Assembly: GCA_013373085.1 (NCBI GenBank)
Contig: JABXIM010000114.1
Location: 18,335-82,334, forward strand
Source of the DNA: Oceanospirillaceae bacterium
Lineage (GTDB): Bacteria > Pseudomonadota > Gammaproteobacteria > Pseudomonadales > Balneatricaceae
Direction: 5' to 3'
DNA: 64,000 bases
Shown here: in pieces, positions 17,812 through 30,218 of the stretch
Layout of the letters: every line of letters begins with the position of its first letter
Position numbering within the stretch: position 1 is the first letter of the stretch
Translations under genes and position numbers: made by a program
Notes under the pieces: model-generated
Databases searched by the model: none
Seen by the model: the letters and a program-made list of their open reading frames with translations, nothing else
Told to the model about the DNA's origin: nothing

Positions 17812-17824
17812 GCCGTTGAGCTCA

Positions 17825-18499
17825 TCACCGAGGATGTTTGGAATCGTTTGGCAACGCCTGGCTGCCGGTGGGTATCTCGATTGGCTCGCCCTTATCGCCG
17901 CCAAACAGTCTTGCAAGGAAACGAAACACCCGCTTGACGCCACGCCAGACCTTCGGCAGCAGCCAGATCATCAGCAGGATGAAGACCACCAGGCCGGCGA
18001 GGAACAGCCAGGGGTTGTAGAGCGCAGTCCAGAGTCCGGCGATGACCACCACGTCCTCGCCGATCGAGGCCACCCAGTTACTGAAAGGCTCCGGCGACGT
18101 ATTGATCAGCACCCGGCTGCCGGCCTTGGTCGCGTGCGTGCCGGCGGCGATAGTGCCCCCGACGATAGCGGCCGCCAACCCCACCGGCGCACTGATATCC
18201 CCGACCGCCCCGGCCGCCAGCGCGGCGCCCGCAGGTATGCGGATAAAGGTGTGCAACGTATCCCAGCCGGTATCGACGCCGGGCACCTTGTCGGCGAAGA
18301 ATTCGACGCAATACATGAAGCCCGCCGCCATGATCACCAGCGGGTCGCCGACCACTTCGAGGCCCGGCGGCAGCGTGATGTGGCCCATGTTCGACAAAAC
18401 GCCGAGCATCAGCAGGGTGGCGTAGAGATTGATGCCGCTGGCCCAGGCCAGGCCCATGGACAGGGCGATCATCTGACTGATCTGGTCTAGCTGATCCAT
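17825..18499 (-). CDS. DUF4126 family membrane protein
   Basis: A 224-residue hydrophobic protein that opens with ISQMIALSMGLAWASGINLY, the signature start of DUF4126. About five membrane segments are visible (for example LYATLLMLGVLSNMG, LVIMAAGFMYCVEFFADKVP, AALAAGAVGDISAPVGLAA and LFLAGLVVFILLMIWLLP). The C-terminal 40 residues are basic and probably cytoplasmic. The family is widespread in proteobacteria and has no established function. It is convergent with the CBS gene and stands alone, with REP-like palindromes on both sides (17751-17811 and 18617-18649). Confidence 0.85.
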   Translation of the reverse strand: MDQLDQISQMIALSMGLAWASGINLYATLLMLGVLSNMGHITLPPGLEVVGDPLVIMAAGFMYCVEFFADKVPGVDTGWDTLHTFIRIPAGAALAAGAVGDISAPVGLAAAIVGGTIAAGTHATKAGSRVLINTSPEPFSNWVASIGEDVVVIAGLWTALYNPWLFLAGLVVFILLMIWLLPKVWRGVKRVFRFLARLFGGDKGEPIEIPTGSQALPNDSKHPR

Positions 18500-18616
18500 G
18501 GTGACCTCCGGGGGGTTGGGGATGGGCCATATGCTAAAGCTTAGACATAACCGGCAGGCGTATGGGACCAGGCTTCAAAACCGGTACAGGGTCACGGTCT
18601 GCCATCATCCGCAGGT

Positions 18617-18649
18617 GTTGGGTTGCGCGGCTTCGCCGCTCCACCCAAC
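18617..18649. repeat. REP-like palindrome
   Basis: GTTGGGT at the left pairs with ACCCAAC at the right, and CGGC pairs with GCCG around a TTC loop. The unit is 33 bp and is followed by CTACGAAC, a flank also seen after the palindrome at 17751-17811. It lies in the 207 bp gap between yheU and the DUF4126 gene. No protein coding potential is seen in that gap. Confidence 0.65.
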
Positions 18650-18706
18650 CTACGAACGAACTGAGCCTGAAGCCGAGCTTGCCATGTGCCCGGCCCAGGC
18701 TTTCGT

Positions 18707-18918
18707 TTATTTGAGACTATCTTTCGTTACTATATTGCACTGCCCTGTACTTTCGCTGAACAGGATCACCGCCCGGCCGCTGTCGAGCTGCTGGCGCACC
18801 TGGGCGATACGGCGGGCCAGTGGCGTTTCGACCTCGCCGTAGTCGGTGCCGTCCCGGGTGACGAATTCGCTGATCAGGTTATCCAGGGTTTCCGGGGTAA
18901 GGTCGCGATGGGGAATGA

Positions 18919-18922
<4 letters not shown>
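18707..18922 (-). CDS. yheU: UPF0270 family protein YheU
   Basis: A 71-residue protein matching the YheU family along its whole length: MIIPHRDLTPETLDNLISEF, VTRDGTDYGEVE and QVRQQLDSGRAVILFSEST. The start is TTG at 18920-18922, giving the family's usual MI(I)P opening, with GGAGG five bases upstream. The TTGA shares its last three bases with the TGA stop of the upstream lipoprotein gene, so translation is probably coupled. E. coli YheU has no firm function. A longer frame with an ATG further upstream exists but adds sequence foreign to the family and overlaps the lipoprotein gene. Confidence 0.9.
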
Positions 18923-21889
<2,967 letters not shown>

Positions 21890-21918
21890 TTACGCTCAGG
21901 CCGCCGGGGTAGATCGTC

Positions 21919-21952
21919 GGTGCGGTGCGTTACACTCACCGGCAGCCTACAC
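21919..21952. repeat. Dispersed extragenic repeat, single copy
   Basis: The unit reads GGTGCGGTGCGTTACACTCA then CCGGCAGCCTACAC. It matches, with a few changes, the right arm of the inverted pair at 32421-32504 and more loosely the flank of the palindrome at 17751-17811. It lies in the 179 bp gap between ligA and zipA. Confidence 0.6.
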
Positions 21953-22023
21953 GGATGGAACTCATGCAGGCTACCGGTAAAAGCGGGCATCGCACCGGTC
22001 ATGCAATGCAACAGGCATCACGA

Positions 22024-23547
22024 TCAGGCGCGGGAGACGCTGCGCCGGCTGCGGTTGTGCATTTCGAAATCGCGGATGCGCTGGCGATAGTGCTCCTTGG
22101 TCTGGGGTCTCAGCACCGAGCGGTTCTCGTCGAGCAGATCGCCGTTCAGGTGCCGCGCCAGCGTCTCAGCAGTCGCCAGCATGCACTCGAAGGCGTTCAT
22201 CACATCCCGCGGCTGCGCCATCGACATGAAGAAGGTAACCCCCGGCGTATGCACGGTCTCGATCGTCGCGGGATCGAAGGTGCCGGGATCGACAGCGTTC
22301 GCCATGCTGAACTGCACCGGCCCGCTGGCGCTGCCGTCTTCATGGCGGTGGAAGAGGTTCATGCTGCCCAGGTGCAGGTCGCAGGCTTCGAGAATCCGCT
22401 TCATCGTGGCACCCGGAAAGCCCTCTGCATTAGTCGCCACGACGGTAATCAGCAGCATGTGCTCGGGATCCGGCAACTCGAAGTGATCGTCCGCGGCCTT
22501 TGGCGGGTCTTTCTTCTCCGGCTCGCCGAACAGGGAATCCTGCTGCGGCGTTTCCCCTGCAACGGGGCGAGTAGCCCGGACCGGACGGGACCGTGGCTGA
22601 GGCTCCTGCTCCATCTCCGGCACCGGGCCCAACGGCATTTCCGACTGTTCCACCGGGGACTGCTCTTCAGGTGTGGTTTCGCGCGGTTTGCGCGCGCGCT
22701 CCATCAGCATCGGCACCGGTTTTTCCAGGTCGAAGGGCGCGGCTTCGGCAGCGCTATCATGCCGAGGGACCCCGGCTTCGGGTTGTGCCGTCTCAGGTGT
22801 GTGCGGCTGTTGCGCCTCAGACGGGTGTGGCGGATATTCTTCCGGAATTTCATCGAACAGCGGATCGACTTCATCCAGCGGTTTGCGGGCGAAAGGGCCA
22901 CGCGGCGCCTCGCTCTGGGACTGGAGCCTCAGGTCCTGTTCCGGCAGCGACTCCTCTGCAGTCATGCGAGTTTCAGCGGTACGGGGCACCGGTTCGGGTT
23001 CGGGTTCGGCGGTGCTTTGCGTCGTCAAGCCCGTCGCAGCCTGGGGGGCAGCCACAGGGGCTACGGCTGCAGGCGCCGCAGCGATACGGGGCTTGCCGAG
23101 ATCGTCGTCGATGTCATCATCGAAATCATCGAGATAGTCGCGCGAGTCGAAACGACCCGGCGACAGCGATCCAACCTCGGGATCAGCGCCGGCGGTTTCG
23201 GCCGGGCCGAATGAAAATGTCGCAGCAGCATTATCCGACTCGCCGGCGAAGGTGGGCTCGATACGCTCGGCCTCGGGCGCAGGTGCTTTCCTGGCACTGG
23301 CGGCAGTTGCGGTATGACGGGGTTTCGCCTCCGCTTCAGCCCCGGCGCGGCGGGCACCACCGTAAGGGAGTTCCGGATTGGACTGCTGCTCGTTCTCTGC
23401 CTCGTCGGGCAGATCCCGGGCACGCCGGTCTATATCCATGCGCAGGCTGTTGCGGCCCCCCCTGACACGCCGCCATCCGTCAAAGATAATCAGCGCAATC
23501 ACCACTACGCCGCCGATAACAAGCCACTCTCTGAGGCTGATCTCCAT
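22024..23547 (-). CDS. zipA: Cell division protein ZipA
   Basis: A 507-residue ZipA. A single N-terminal membrane anchor (EWLVIGGVVVIALIIFDGW) precedes RRVRGGRNSLRMDID, the pattern of Pseudomonas-type ZipA. Residues about 45-365 are a long proline-, glutamate- and alanine-rich linker. The C-terminal FtsZ-binding domain begins near residue 370 (MLLITVVATNAEGFPGATMK) and includes MNLFHRHED and VTFFMSMAQPRDVMNAFECM. ZipA tethers FtsZ to the inner membrane during septation. The linker is long compared with E. coli ZipA (328 in total). In many gammaproteobacteria smc precedes zipA; here ccmI does, 174 bp upstream. Confidence 0.95.
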   Translation of the reverse strand: MEISLREWLVIGGVVVIALIIFDGWRRVRGGRNSLRMDIDRRARDLPDEAENEQQSNPELPYGGARRAGAEAEAKPRHTATAASARKAPAPEAERIEPTFAGESDNAAATFSFGPAETAGADPEVGSLSPGRFDSRDYLDDFDDDIDDDLGKPRIAAAPAAVAPVAAPQAATGLTTQSTAEPEPEPVPRTAETRMTAEESLPEQDLRLQSQSEAPRGPFARKPLDEVDPLFDEIPEEYPPHPSEAQQPHTPETAQPEAGVPRHDSAAEAAPFDLEKPVPMLMERARKPRETTPEEQSPVEQSEMPLGPVPEMEQEPQPRSRPVRATRPVAGETPQQDSLFGEPEKKDPPKAADDHFELPDPEHMLLITVVATNAEGFPGATMKRILEACDLHLGSMNLFHRHEDGSASGPVQFSMANAVDPGTFDPATIETVHTPGVTFFMSMAQPRDVMNAFECMLATAETLARHLNGDLLDENRSVLRPQTKEHYRQRIRDFEMHNRSRRSVSRA

Positions 23548-23721
23548 AATCCCGCTGCTATCCCACGATTGACTAACTGACGCCCCTGAGCCGGCGCCGA
23601 CTGCACCGGCCGCAAACTCTGGTAACTATAGACCGAGCGGCAACCGCTCCACAACCTGGTTAATCAGGCAGGAGTGGCCCGCCACCGCGAACAACCAGGC
23701 AAAACGACCGCTGCGCCCAAC

Positions 23722-24975
23722 CTACTCCACGACCTGGTCGATCACCAGCTCCAGCACTTTGGCATTGCCCTGCACGGCTACAGGGCTCAAGGTGCCGTAA
23801 AGGTCGCCGGTTTGCGCCGCCGGCGTGCCGCCGAGGGAGATACGTGCGCTGACCTCGACCTCGTCGACGCTGGAAAGCCGCGCCTCCGGCGTCATTGCCA
23901 GGCTGTCGTCCAGCACCACTTCACGGGGCAGGTCCGAGACCTTGAGCTTGAGCGCGGCCAAAGGCATGCGGCCGCCGACCGGCCGGGCAAAGACGAACAC
24001 CGTCTGGTCCGGCGCCAGGTTCCCGCCGACACCTTCGCCAAGACGTACCGCCAGGCGGATTTCCGCCGGCGCCAGGCCAGACACTTCGGGTACCGGCTCG
24101 CCCCGGGCGCGGAGCTCCTGCTGAGCCCGCTCGATACCGGCCCGCAACGAGTTGCGGGCACCGGGGTCGGCGAACTTGAACGCCTGCCCCCAGTAATCGA
24201 TAGCCTCGGCATAGCGCTGCCCCTCAAAGGCGTCGATACCGAGCAGCCCCAGCGACGTGACTTCCTGAGGATTGATTGCCAGCGCCCGCTCGACCTGGCG
24301 CCGCACCCGATCGTCCATCTTGCCGTCGTTGGCGAAGTACAGTGACTGGGCGTATTGTCCCACCACACCGGCGTACTGGGGCGCATCCTGCGGCAGCAGT
24401 TCCAGCACCCGGGCAAAGGCCGATACGCTGTCGCTGTAACGCTGCTGTCCCATGTAGGTGGTACCCAGCAGATACCAGCCTTCGGGATTCTCGGGGTTCA
24501 GCTCCAGCTCGTGCTCGAGTTGCGCCACCGCCTCCTCCAGCGTCGGCGTGCGACCATTGAACGGATCGGGGCTGGCCTGGCGCTCCAGCGCCAGCTGCAA
24601 CTGCGGCGCACTGCCGAGCTGCCAGTAAATGCCCAGTGCCGCTATCGGCAGCAGTACCGCCATCACCAGGGCCGCCGCCCAGGAACCGCGGCCGACCCGG
24701 TCGCGGTTCTTTGCTTTAGCGGGCTCGCCTACGTCCTGCAGCAGGTTGCGCTCCAGCTCGACCTTGAGGTCGATGAAATCCGCCTCGGCCAGGTTGCCGA
24801 GGGCGCGCTCCTGCTCCAGCTCGTTCAGCCGCTCGCGAAAGATGTGAATATTCTGGTGATCACGATCCTCGGCCTCTTCGTCCAGCGCCAGGCGCCGTGC
24901 CCTGAGCAGCGGCAGCAGTAAAAAGGCGACCGCCAGCACGGTCAACAGGGCTATTCCGGTCCAGAGACCCGCCAT
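23722..24975 (-). CDS. ccmI: Cytochrome c maturation protein CcmI (CycH)
   Basis: A 417-residue protein with two N-terminal membrane segments (WTGIALLTVLAVAFLLLPLL and AALVMAVLLPIAALGIYWQL) joined by a cytoplasmic leucine-rich loop (RERLNELEQERALGNLAEAD). TPR-like repeats follow in the periplasm (LEHELELNPENPEGWYLLGT and YAQSLYFANDGKMDDRVRRQ). A C-terminal beta-rich domain ends it. CcmI delivers apocytochrome c to the CcmFH haem lyase. Its ATG overlaps the ccmH stop by one base, so the two are coupled. It is the last ccm gene before zipA. Confidence 0.93.
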   Translation of the reverse strand: MAGLWTGIALLTVLAVAFLLLPLLRARRLALDEEAEDRDHQNIHIFRERLNELEQERALGNLAEADFIDLKVELERNLLQDVGEPAKAKNRDRVGRGSWAAALVMAVLLPIAALGIYWQLGSAPQLQLALERQASPDPFNGRTPTLEEAVAQLEHELELNPENPEGWYLLGTTYMGQQRYSDSVSAFARVLELLPQDAPQYAGVVGQYAQSLYFANDGKMDDRVRRQVERALAINPQEVTSLGLLGIDAFEGQRYAEAIDYWGQAFKFADPGARNSLRAGIERAQQELRARGEPVPEVSGLAPAEIRLAVRLGEGVGGNLAPDQTVFVFARPVGGRMPLAALKLKVSDLPREVVLDDSLAMTPEARLSSVDEVEVSARISLGGTPAAQTGDLYGTLSPVAVQGNAKVLELVIDQVVE

Positions 24976-25469
24976 TACTTCTCATCCTGTTTCAGCAGTT
25001 CGTCGAGGCGCCGTTTTTCGGCCGCGGAGAGGTGGTGCTCGGGGTGTTCGTCGGCGGCAACGGCACGGCGACGCTTGCGTGTAAGCACCAGCACCACGAC
25101 AGCACCGATCAGCAGCAGGCCGAAGGGGCCGTACCACAGCAGCAGTGTCTCGTTGTTCAGGCGTGGCCGATAGAGTACGAAGTCACCGTAACGGGCCACC
25201 ATGAAATCGACGATATCGTCATCGGAAGCGCCCTCCTGCAGCATCCGGTGGATCTCGTGGCGCAGGTCGGAGGCGATCGGGGAGTTCGAGTCGGCGATAT
25301 TCTGGTTCTGACACTTGGGGCAGCGCAGCTCGGCGGTCAGGTGCTGAAAGCGTTCACGCGTCGCCTCGTCCTTGAACTCGAAGGCGTCGATCGCCGCCTG
25401 GGCCGCCAAAGGTAGCCACAACGCCAGCGCGAGCAGCAGGCGTCCCAAGCCCGACAGGCTGCTACTCAT
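24975..25469 (-). CDS. ccmH: Cytochrome c maturation protein CcmH
   Basis: A 164-residue thiol-reductase subunit of the haem lyase. A signal peptide (LLLALALWLPLAAQA) is followed by the redox motif ELRCPKCQNQNIADSNSPIA with Cys50 and Cys53, then LRHEIHRMLQEGASDDDIVD and MVARYGDFVLYRP. One membrane helix (LLLWYGPFGLLLIGAVVVLV) and a basic cytoplasmic tail close it. It keeps the CXXCH cysteines of apocytochrome reduced for haem attachment in the periplasm. It overlaps ccmG by 4 bp and ccmI by 1 bp. This is the short form; CcmI carries what is fused in E. coli CcmH. Confidence 0.95.
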   Translation of the reverse strand: MSSSLSGLGRLLLALALWLPLAAQAAIDAFEFKDEATRERFQHLTAELRCPKCQNQNIADSNSPIASDLRHEIHRMLQEGASDDDIVDFMVARYGDFVLYRPRLNNETLLLWYGPFGLLLIGAVVVLVLTRKRRRAVAADEHPEHHLSAAEKRRLDELLKQDEK

Positions 25470-26005
25470 GAGGCGCCTCCGTCGAGTTTCTGCATCACAT
25501 CACGCAGCTGCCGCCAGACCTTCTCGTTGACCTCGCCGACATGGCGATAGCGGATGATACCGTCCTTGTCGAGCACATAGGTTTCCGGCGCGCCGTATAC
25601 GCCGAGATCGAGCCCCAGCGTGCCGTTGGGGTCGAAGATATTCAGCACATAGGGATCCTGATAACGCTGCAGCCAGTCGTTGGCTTTGGCGCGGTCGTCC
25701 TTGTAGTTGATCCCGTATATGGTCACGCCCTCTTCCCGGGCAATCTTGTTGAGCTGAGCGTGTTCCTGCTTACAGGTCGGGCACCAGGTAGCCCAGACAT
25801 TGACCAGCGCCGGCTTGCCCTGCAGGTCACGCTCGGTCAGGGTACGGCTCTCGTCATATAGCGAACTGAGCTGGAACGCCGGCATCGGCTTGCCGATCAG
25901 GGCCGACGGCAGCTCGGTCGGATCGAGCTGCAGGCCGCGCCAGAGGAAGATGCCCATCGCGAAAAAGATGAGCAGCGGGATAAAGAGGATCAATCGTCGC
26001 ATCAT
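25466..26005 (-). CDS. ccmG: Thiol:disulfide interchange protein CcmG/DsbE
   Basis: A 179-residue membrane-anchored thioredoxin. The anchor is LILFIPLLIFFAMGIFLW. The active site is WATWCPTCKQEHAQL with Cys75 and Cys78, and TYGINYKDD-like GVTIYGINYKDDRAKANDWL and GAPETYVLDKDGIIRYRHVG are the family's conserved following segments. It passes electrons from DsbD/CcdA to CcmH and apocytochrome c in the periplasm. It overlaps ccmF and ccmH by 4 bp each. Two adjacent ATG codons make the exact first residue uncertain by one. Confidence 0.95.
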   Translation of the reverse strand: MMRRLILFIPLLIFFAMGIFLWRGLQLDPTELPSALIGKPMPAFQLSSLYDESRTLTERDLQGKPALVNVWATWCPTCKQEHAQLNKIAREEGVTIYGINYKDDRAKANDWLQRYQDPYVLNIFDPNGTLGLDLGVYGAPETYVLDKDGIIRYRHVGEVNEKVWRQLRDVMQKLDGGAS

Positions 26006-28008
26006 GCCGTACTTTCCTGTGTCTGGGCCTGTGCCTTCATTCCACCCTGCGCCTGCGCGCGCCGGGCTTCACGCCGCGCCTGCTTGCGGTAGCGGGGATC
26101 GCTGGCCGCCAGCAGTCCGCCCACCGTCATCAGCAGGCCGCCGAGCCAGATCCAGCGCACGTACGGCTTGTACTGCACGCGGATCGCCCAGGCCCCGTCG
26201 CCCAGCGACTCGCCCATGGCGACATAGAGGTCGCGGGTGAAACCGGGATCGATGGCGGCTTCCGTCATGACATTGCCGCGGGCGTTGTAGAAACGCTTCT
26301 CGGGATACATTTCGGTGTACATTGCATCGTTTCGCAGCACCCGGATGCGGGCCTTGTCGGAGACGAAGTTGGGGCCCTTGTGCTCGCGCACACCGTCGTA
26401 GACGAAGGTATAAGGGCCGAACTGTATGCTGTCGCCCGGCGCCATGCGCAGATCGCGCGCATCGCTGTACACCGAGACCATGGTGATACCGACGATGGTT
26501 ACGGCCACGCCGATATGGGCCAGCTGCATCGCCCAGTAGCTGCGCGCCAGGCTGCGCAGCCCCTCGATCGGATTGGACTTGTTGCGCACCTTGCTGAGCA
26601 GGTCACGCAGCTGGCTGAAGAACACCCAGGCCGCCAGCATGATCGCCAGCGCGACGCGAATATCATAGGCCTCGCCCGCCAGCACCGGCACCGCCAGGCC
26701 GGTCAACACCGACAGTACTGCCGGTAACCAGAGCTTTGCCACCAGCTGGCTGACCCGGGTCTGCTTCCAGCGCGCCACGGTGCCGAGACCGAGGAAGATG
26801 ATCATCACCGACATCAGCGGGATGAACAGGCTGTTGAAATACGGCGGCCCCACCGAAATCTTGCCGAGATTCAGCGCATCCATCAGCAGCGGGTAGAGCG
26901 TGCCGAGCAGCACCATCAGACACACCACCACCAGTACGATGTTGTTGATCAGCAACATGGTCTCACGCGACAGCAGCGAGAAGCTCGACTCGCTTTTCAC
27001 ATGACCGGCCCGCAGCGCATAGAGCAGCAGCGAACCGCCGATACTGATACCGAGCAGCGCCAGTACGAAATAGCCGCGCGCCGGGTCGGTGGCGAAGGCG
27101 TGCACCGAGGTCAACACGCCGGAACGCACCAGGAAGGTTCCGAGCAGGCTCAGCGAGAAGGCGAAGATCGCCAGCAGGACCGTCCAGCTTTTGAACACGC
27201 CGCGCTTTTCGGTGACGATCAGACTGTGTACCAGCGCAGTGCCGATGAGCCAGGGCATGAAGGAGGCGTTCTCCACCGGATCCCAGAACCACCAGCCGCC
27301 CCAGCCAAGCTCGTAATAGGCCCACCAGCTGCCCAGCGCAATGCCCAGCGTCAGGAAGGCCCAGGCGACCACCGTCCAGGGGCGCGACCAGCGCGCCCAG
27401 GCCGCATCGAGGCGACCGCTCAGCAGTGCCGCGATGGCGAAGGCGAAGGCGACGGAGAAACCGACATAGCCCATGTACAGCATCGGTGGGTGCACGATCA
27501 GGCCGAAGTCCTGCAGCAGCGGGTTGAGGTCGCCGCCCTCGGCCGGCGAGTTCGGCAGCAGGCGCTCGAACGGGCTCGACGTCAGCAGCGTGAAGAGGAT
27601 GAAGCCAACGGCGATCATGCCCATCACGCTCAGCACCCGGGCGACGATATCCAGCGGCAGGTCCTCGCTCTTGGCCGCGACCGCCCAGGTCCAGCCGCCG
27701 AGGATCAGCACCCACAGCAGCAGCGAGCCTTCATGGCCACCCCAGACGGCACTGAACTTGTAGTAATACGGCAGCGCGGTATTGGAGTTGCCGGCGACGT
27801 AGGCCACCGAGAAGTCGTCGGTCAGGAACGACTGCACCAGGCAGGCCATGCTGACCGCCAGAAACAGGAATTTTGCCCGCGCCAACGGCCGTGCGTAGCT
27901 CATCCACAGGCGGTTGCCGGTCGTGGCGCCGGCCAGCGGCACCACCGCCAGCAGCGCGGCCAGGCAGAGCGCCAGGATAAGCGAGTACTCGCCAAGTTCC
28001 GGGATCAT
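26002..28008 (-). CDS. ccmF: Haem lyase subunit CcmF
   Basis: A 668-residue protein with about 14-15 membrane helices. The haem-handling WWD domain reads [20 protein letters not shown]. Flanking conserved segments are [20 protein letters not shown] near the start and [20 protein letters not shown] [20 protein letters not shown], with histidines that ligate haem. A large periplasmic loop near the C terminus (residues about 510-600) precedes a final helix and a basic, glutamine-rich tail. With CcmH and CcmI it attaches haem to apocytochrome c. It overlaps ccmE and ccmG by 4 bp. The length is normal for the family. Confidence 0.97.
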   Translation of the reverse strand: MIPELGEYSLILALCLAALLAVVPLAGATTGNRLWMSYARPLARAKFLFLAVSMACLVQSFLTDDFSVAYVAGNSNTALPYYYKFSAVWGGHEGSLLLWVLILGGWTWAVAAKSEDLPLDIVARVLSVMGMIAVGFILFTLLTSSPFERLLPNSPAEGGDLNPLLQDFGLIVHPPMLYMGYVGFSVAFAFAIAALLSGRLDAAWARWSRPWTVVAWAFLTLGIALGSWWAYYELGWGGWWFWDPVENASFMPWLIGTALVHSLIVTEKRGVFKSWTVLLAIFAFSLSLLGTFLVRSGVLTSVHAFATDPARGYFVLALLGISIGGSLLLYALRAGHVKSESSFSLLSRETMLLINNIVLVVVCLMVLLGTLYPLLMDALNLGKISVGPPYFNSLFIPLMSVMIIFLGLGTVARWKQTRVSQLVAKLWLPAVLSVLTGLAVPVLAGEAYDIRVALAIMLAAWVFFSQLRDLLSKVRNKSNPIEGLRSLARSYWAMQLAHIGVAVTIVGITMVSVYSDARDLRMAPGDSIQFGPYTFVYDGVREHKGPNFVSDKARIRVLRNDAMYTEMYPEKRFYNARGNVMTEAAIDPGFTRDLYVAMGESLGDGAWAIRVQYKPYVRWIWLGGLLMTVGGLLAASDPRYRKQARREARRAQAQGGMKAQAQTQESTA

Positions 28009-28466
28009 TTGTTGAATACCTCCGCTTCCGGCGTCGGCATCTTGCCCGAGGCCTGCAGCGCTTCGGCCACTTCCGGCGGCATGTAGTTCTCGTCATGCTT
28101 GGCCAGCACCTCGACGGCCTGGAACACGCCGTTGCCGTCAAGCGATCCCTGGGCGACGATGCCCTGACCTTCACGGAACAGGTCCGGCAGGATACCGGTG
28201 TATTCGACCGGCACCGTCTCACCGTAATCGGTCAGTTCGAAGCGCACCTGGAGGGAATCCGTGGAACGCTCGACACTGCCCTCTACCACCATGCCGCCAG
28301 CACGAATCCGGGTATCGGTCGGGGCCTCGCCCTGGGCGATCTGCGTCGGCGAGTAGAAGAGGTTGATGTTCTGGCTGAGCGCGAAAAGGGTCAGGCCAAC
28401 GGCAACCGACACACCAACCAGGATGGCCAGCACGATCACCAGGCGTTGCTTGCGTTTGGGGGTCAT
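28005..28466 (-). CDS. ccmE: Haem chaperone CcmE
   Basis: A 153-residue periplasmic haem chaperone. A basic start [20 protein letters not shown] leads into one membrane anchor. The OB-fold carries [35 protein letters not shown], and the covalent haem-binding site [10 protein letters not shown], with His124 and Tyr128 in the HxxxY arrangement. It accepts haem from the CcmABCD complex and hands it to CcmF. The RKxRL start and OB-fold are standard. It overlaps the genes on both sides by 4 bp. Confidence 0.97.
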   Translation of the reverse strand: MTPKRKQRLVIVLAILVGVSVAVGLTLFALSQNINLFYSPTQIAQGEAPTDTRIRAGGMVVEGSVERSTDSLQVRFELTDYGETVPVEYTGILPDLFREGQGIVAQGSLDGNGVFQAVEVLAKHDENYMPPEVAEALQASGKMPTPEAEVFNK

Positions 28467-28648
28467 GACAACTTCTTCTCCCGTCGCAGGCGGCGCGACT
28501 GTTCAGTGAAAAACTGCCGGGTCATGCGCAACGGCTGCAGCACATTGAGCACCAGGATCACCAGCGCGATACCATAGGCCAGCCAGACATAGAGCCCGTG
28601 ACCTCCCATCGCCAGAAAATCGGCCAGACTTTCGAACTTCACCTTCAC
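28463..28648 (-). CDS. ccmD: Haem exporter protein CcmD
   Basis: A 61-residue protein with one membrane helix. The family core is [20 protein letters not shown], followed by a basic cytoplasmic tail ([20 protein letters not shown]). CcmD helps release holo-CcmE from CcmABC. The GTG at 28646-28648 is chosen because GGAG stands five bases before it and the family starts shortly before the FLAMGGH motif. A GTG two codons later is also possible, and an upstream ATG would add a leader unlike the family. It overlaps ccmE by 4 bp. Confidence 0.88.
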   Translation of the reverse strand: MKVKFESLADFLAMGGHGLYVWLAYGIALVILVLNVLQPLRMTRQFFTEQSRRLRREKKLS

Positions 28649-28717
28649 CTCGGCTCCAGAAAAAAAATCGCGGCGGGGCGCCGCTCCCACAGGGGGGCTC
28701 CCACCGGTACCAAACCT

Positions 28718-29473
28718 CTATCGCTGCTCGACCAGCTCCCGCACCCAGCCGCTGCGGCGTTCGCGCCCCAGGATCTCGTGGCGCAGGCGCAGCATCAGCG
28801 TGACGGCGAAAAAGCAGTAGAAGCCGAGCACCATCACCAGCAATGGCACCCACATTTCCGCCGGCATCGCCGGGCGCTCGGTCAGTTTGAACGTCGCCGG
28901 CTGGTGCAGGGTGTTCCACCACTCCACCGAATACTTGATGATCGGGATATTCACCAGCCCCACCAGCGCCAGAACCGCGGTGGACTGGGCCGCAGTAGTG
29001 GCATCTTCGATCGCCGCATGCAGCGCCATGATGCCGAAATAGAGGAACAGCAGGATCAGCATCGACGTCAGCCGCGCGTCCCAGACCCACCAGGACCCCC
29101 AGGTCGGCTTGCCCCAGATGGCACCGGTCGCCAGCGCCAGCAACGCCATCGACGCGCCGATCGGGGCGCAGGACTTGGCCACCATATCGGCGACCTTCAT
29201 TTTCCAGATCAGCCCGATGGCCCCGGCGATCGCCATCAGCATGTAGCAGGACTGCGCCAGGATCGCCGACGGTACATGGATATAGATGATGCGGAAGCTG
29301 TTGCCCTGCTGGTAGTCAGCCGGCGCGAACAGCAGCGCCCAGACGGTTCCACCCAGCAACAGCGCCAGCGCAAGCGGCGCGAATATCGGCAGCAACTTGC
29401 CGGTGATGCCGTAACACCAGCGCGGCGAGGCCAGCTGGTAGAACCAGCGCGGCATCCATTTCTTTTCAGCCAT
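28718..29473 (-). CDS. ccmC: Haem exporter permease CcmC
   Basis: A 251-residue integral membrane protein with six helices. The WWD motif reads GKPTWGSWWVWDARLTSMLI, and the haem-ligating histidine stands in RIIYIHVPSAILAQS, with a second in FYFGIMALHAAIED-like LYFGIMALHAAIED. CcmC binds haem at the periplasmic face and attaches it to CcmE. It follows ccmB by 28 bp and precedes ccmD by 69 bp. The length matches the family. Confidence 0.96.
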   Translation of the reverse strand: MAEKKWMPRWFYQLASPRWCYGITGKLLPIFAPLALALLLGGTVWALLFAPADYQQGNSFRIIYIHVPSAILAQSCYMLMAIAGAIGLIWKMKVADMVAKSCAPIGASMALLALATGAIWGKPTWGSWWVWDARLTSMLILLFLYFGIMALHAAIEDATTAAQSTAVLALVGLVNIPIIKYSVEWWNTLHQPATFKLTERPAMPAEMWVPLLVMVLGFYCFFAVTLMLRLRHEILGRERRSGWVRELVEQR

Positions 29474-29501
29474 AACGATCCGCCTTCAACAAATATGCGG
29501 G

Positions 29502-30218
29502 TTAACCACTCACAGAAATTCTCAGTGCCGCTGCAATCGCCAGCGGCGCCAGCACCAGTCCCAGCGCCAGCATGGCGCCCAGCAGCGCCAGGTATCCCGC
29601 CAGCGGCAGGCCGGTCACCGCCGCCTGCACCGCGCCCGAACCGAAGATCAGCACCGGTATGTAAAGCGGCAGCACCAGCAGCGAAATCAGCATGCCGCCC
29701 TTGCGCAGCCCGACGGTGAGCGCCGCGCCGATGGCGCCGATCAGGCTCAGCGTCGGCGTGCCGAGCAACAGGCTCAGCATCAGCCCCGGCATGCCCTCGG
29801 ACGGCAGGAACAGCATCAAACCGAGCAATGGCGCCATCAGCGTCAGCGGCAACCCGGTCATCACCCAGTGCGCCGTCACCCGCGCCAGCACCACCAGTAT
29901 CAGCGGCTGCGGACTCAGCAATGCCTGCTCCAGAGTGCCGTCCTCGTAGTCGGCGCGAAACAGGCTGTCCATCGACAGCAGCGTCGCCAGCAGGGCGGCC
30001 ACCCACACCAGTCCCGGCGCCAGTTCGGCCAGGAATGTCGGTTCCGGACTCACGCCGAGGGGAAACAGCGTCGCCACCATCAGGAAAAACACCAGCGGAT
30101 TGACCAGATCCCGGCGGTTGCGAAACGCCAGCAGCAGATCCCGTTTCAGCGCAGCGCGAAAGGTACCCGGACGCCGACGATCCTGGGTGGCCGGCTTGTT
30201 AGTCGCCATCTCGCTCAT
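29502..30218 (-). CDS. ccmB: Haem exporter permease CcmB
   Basis: A 238-residue ABC-type permease with six helices. The conserved opening is FRAALKRDLLLAFRNRRDLV, then NPLVFFLMVATLFPLGVSP. DSLFRADYEDGTLEQALLSP is the family hallmark of the cytoplasmic loop that meets CcmA. It works with CcmA and CcmC to release haem-loaded CcmE, using ATP. The N-terminal 20 residues before the conserved region are polar, and the start could be a few codons later (MATNKP). It overlaps ccmA by 4 bp. Confidence 0.95.
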   Translation of the reverse strand: MSEMATNKPATQDRRRPGTFRAALKRDLLLAFRNRRDLVNPLVFFLMVATLFPLGVSPEPTFLAELAPGLVWVAALLATLLSMDSLFRADYEDGTLEQALLSPQPLILVVLARVTAHWVMTGLPLTLMAPLLGLMLFLPSEGMPGLMLSLLLGTPTLSLIGAIGAALTVGLRKGGMLISLLVLPLYIPVLIFGSGAVQAAVTGLPLAGYLALLGAMLALGLVLAPLAIAAALRISVSG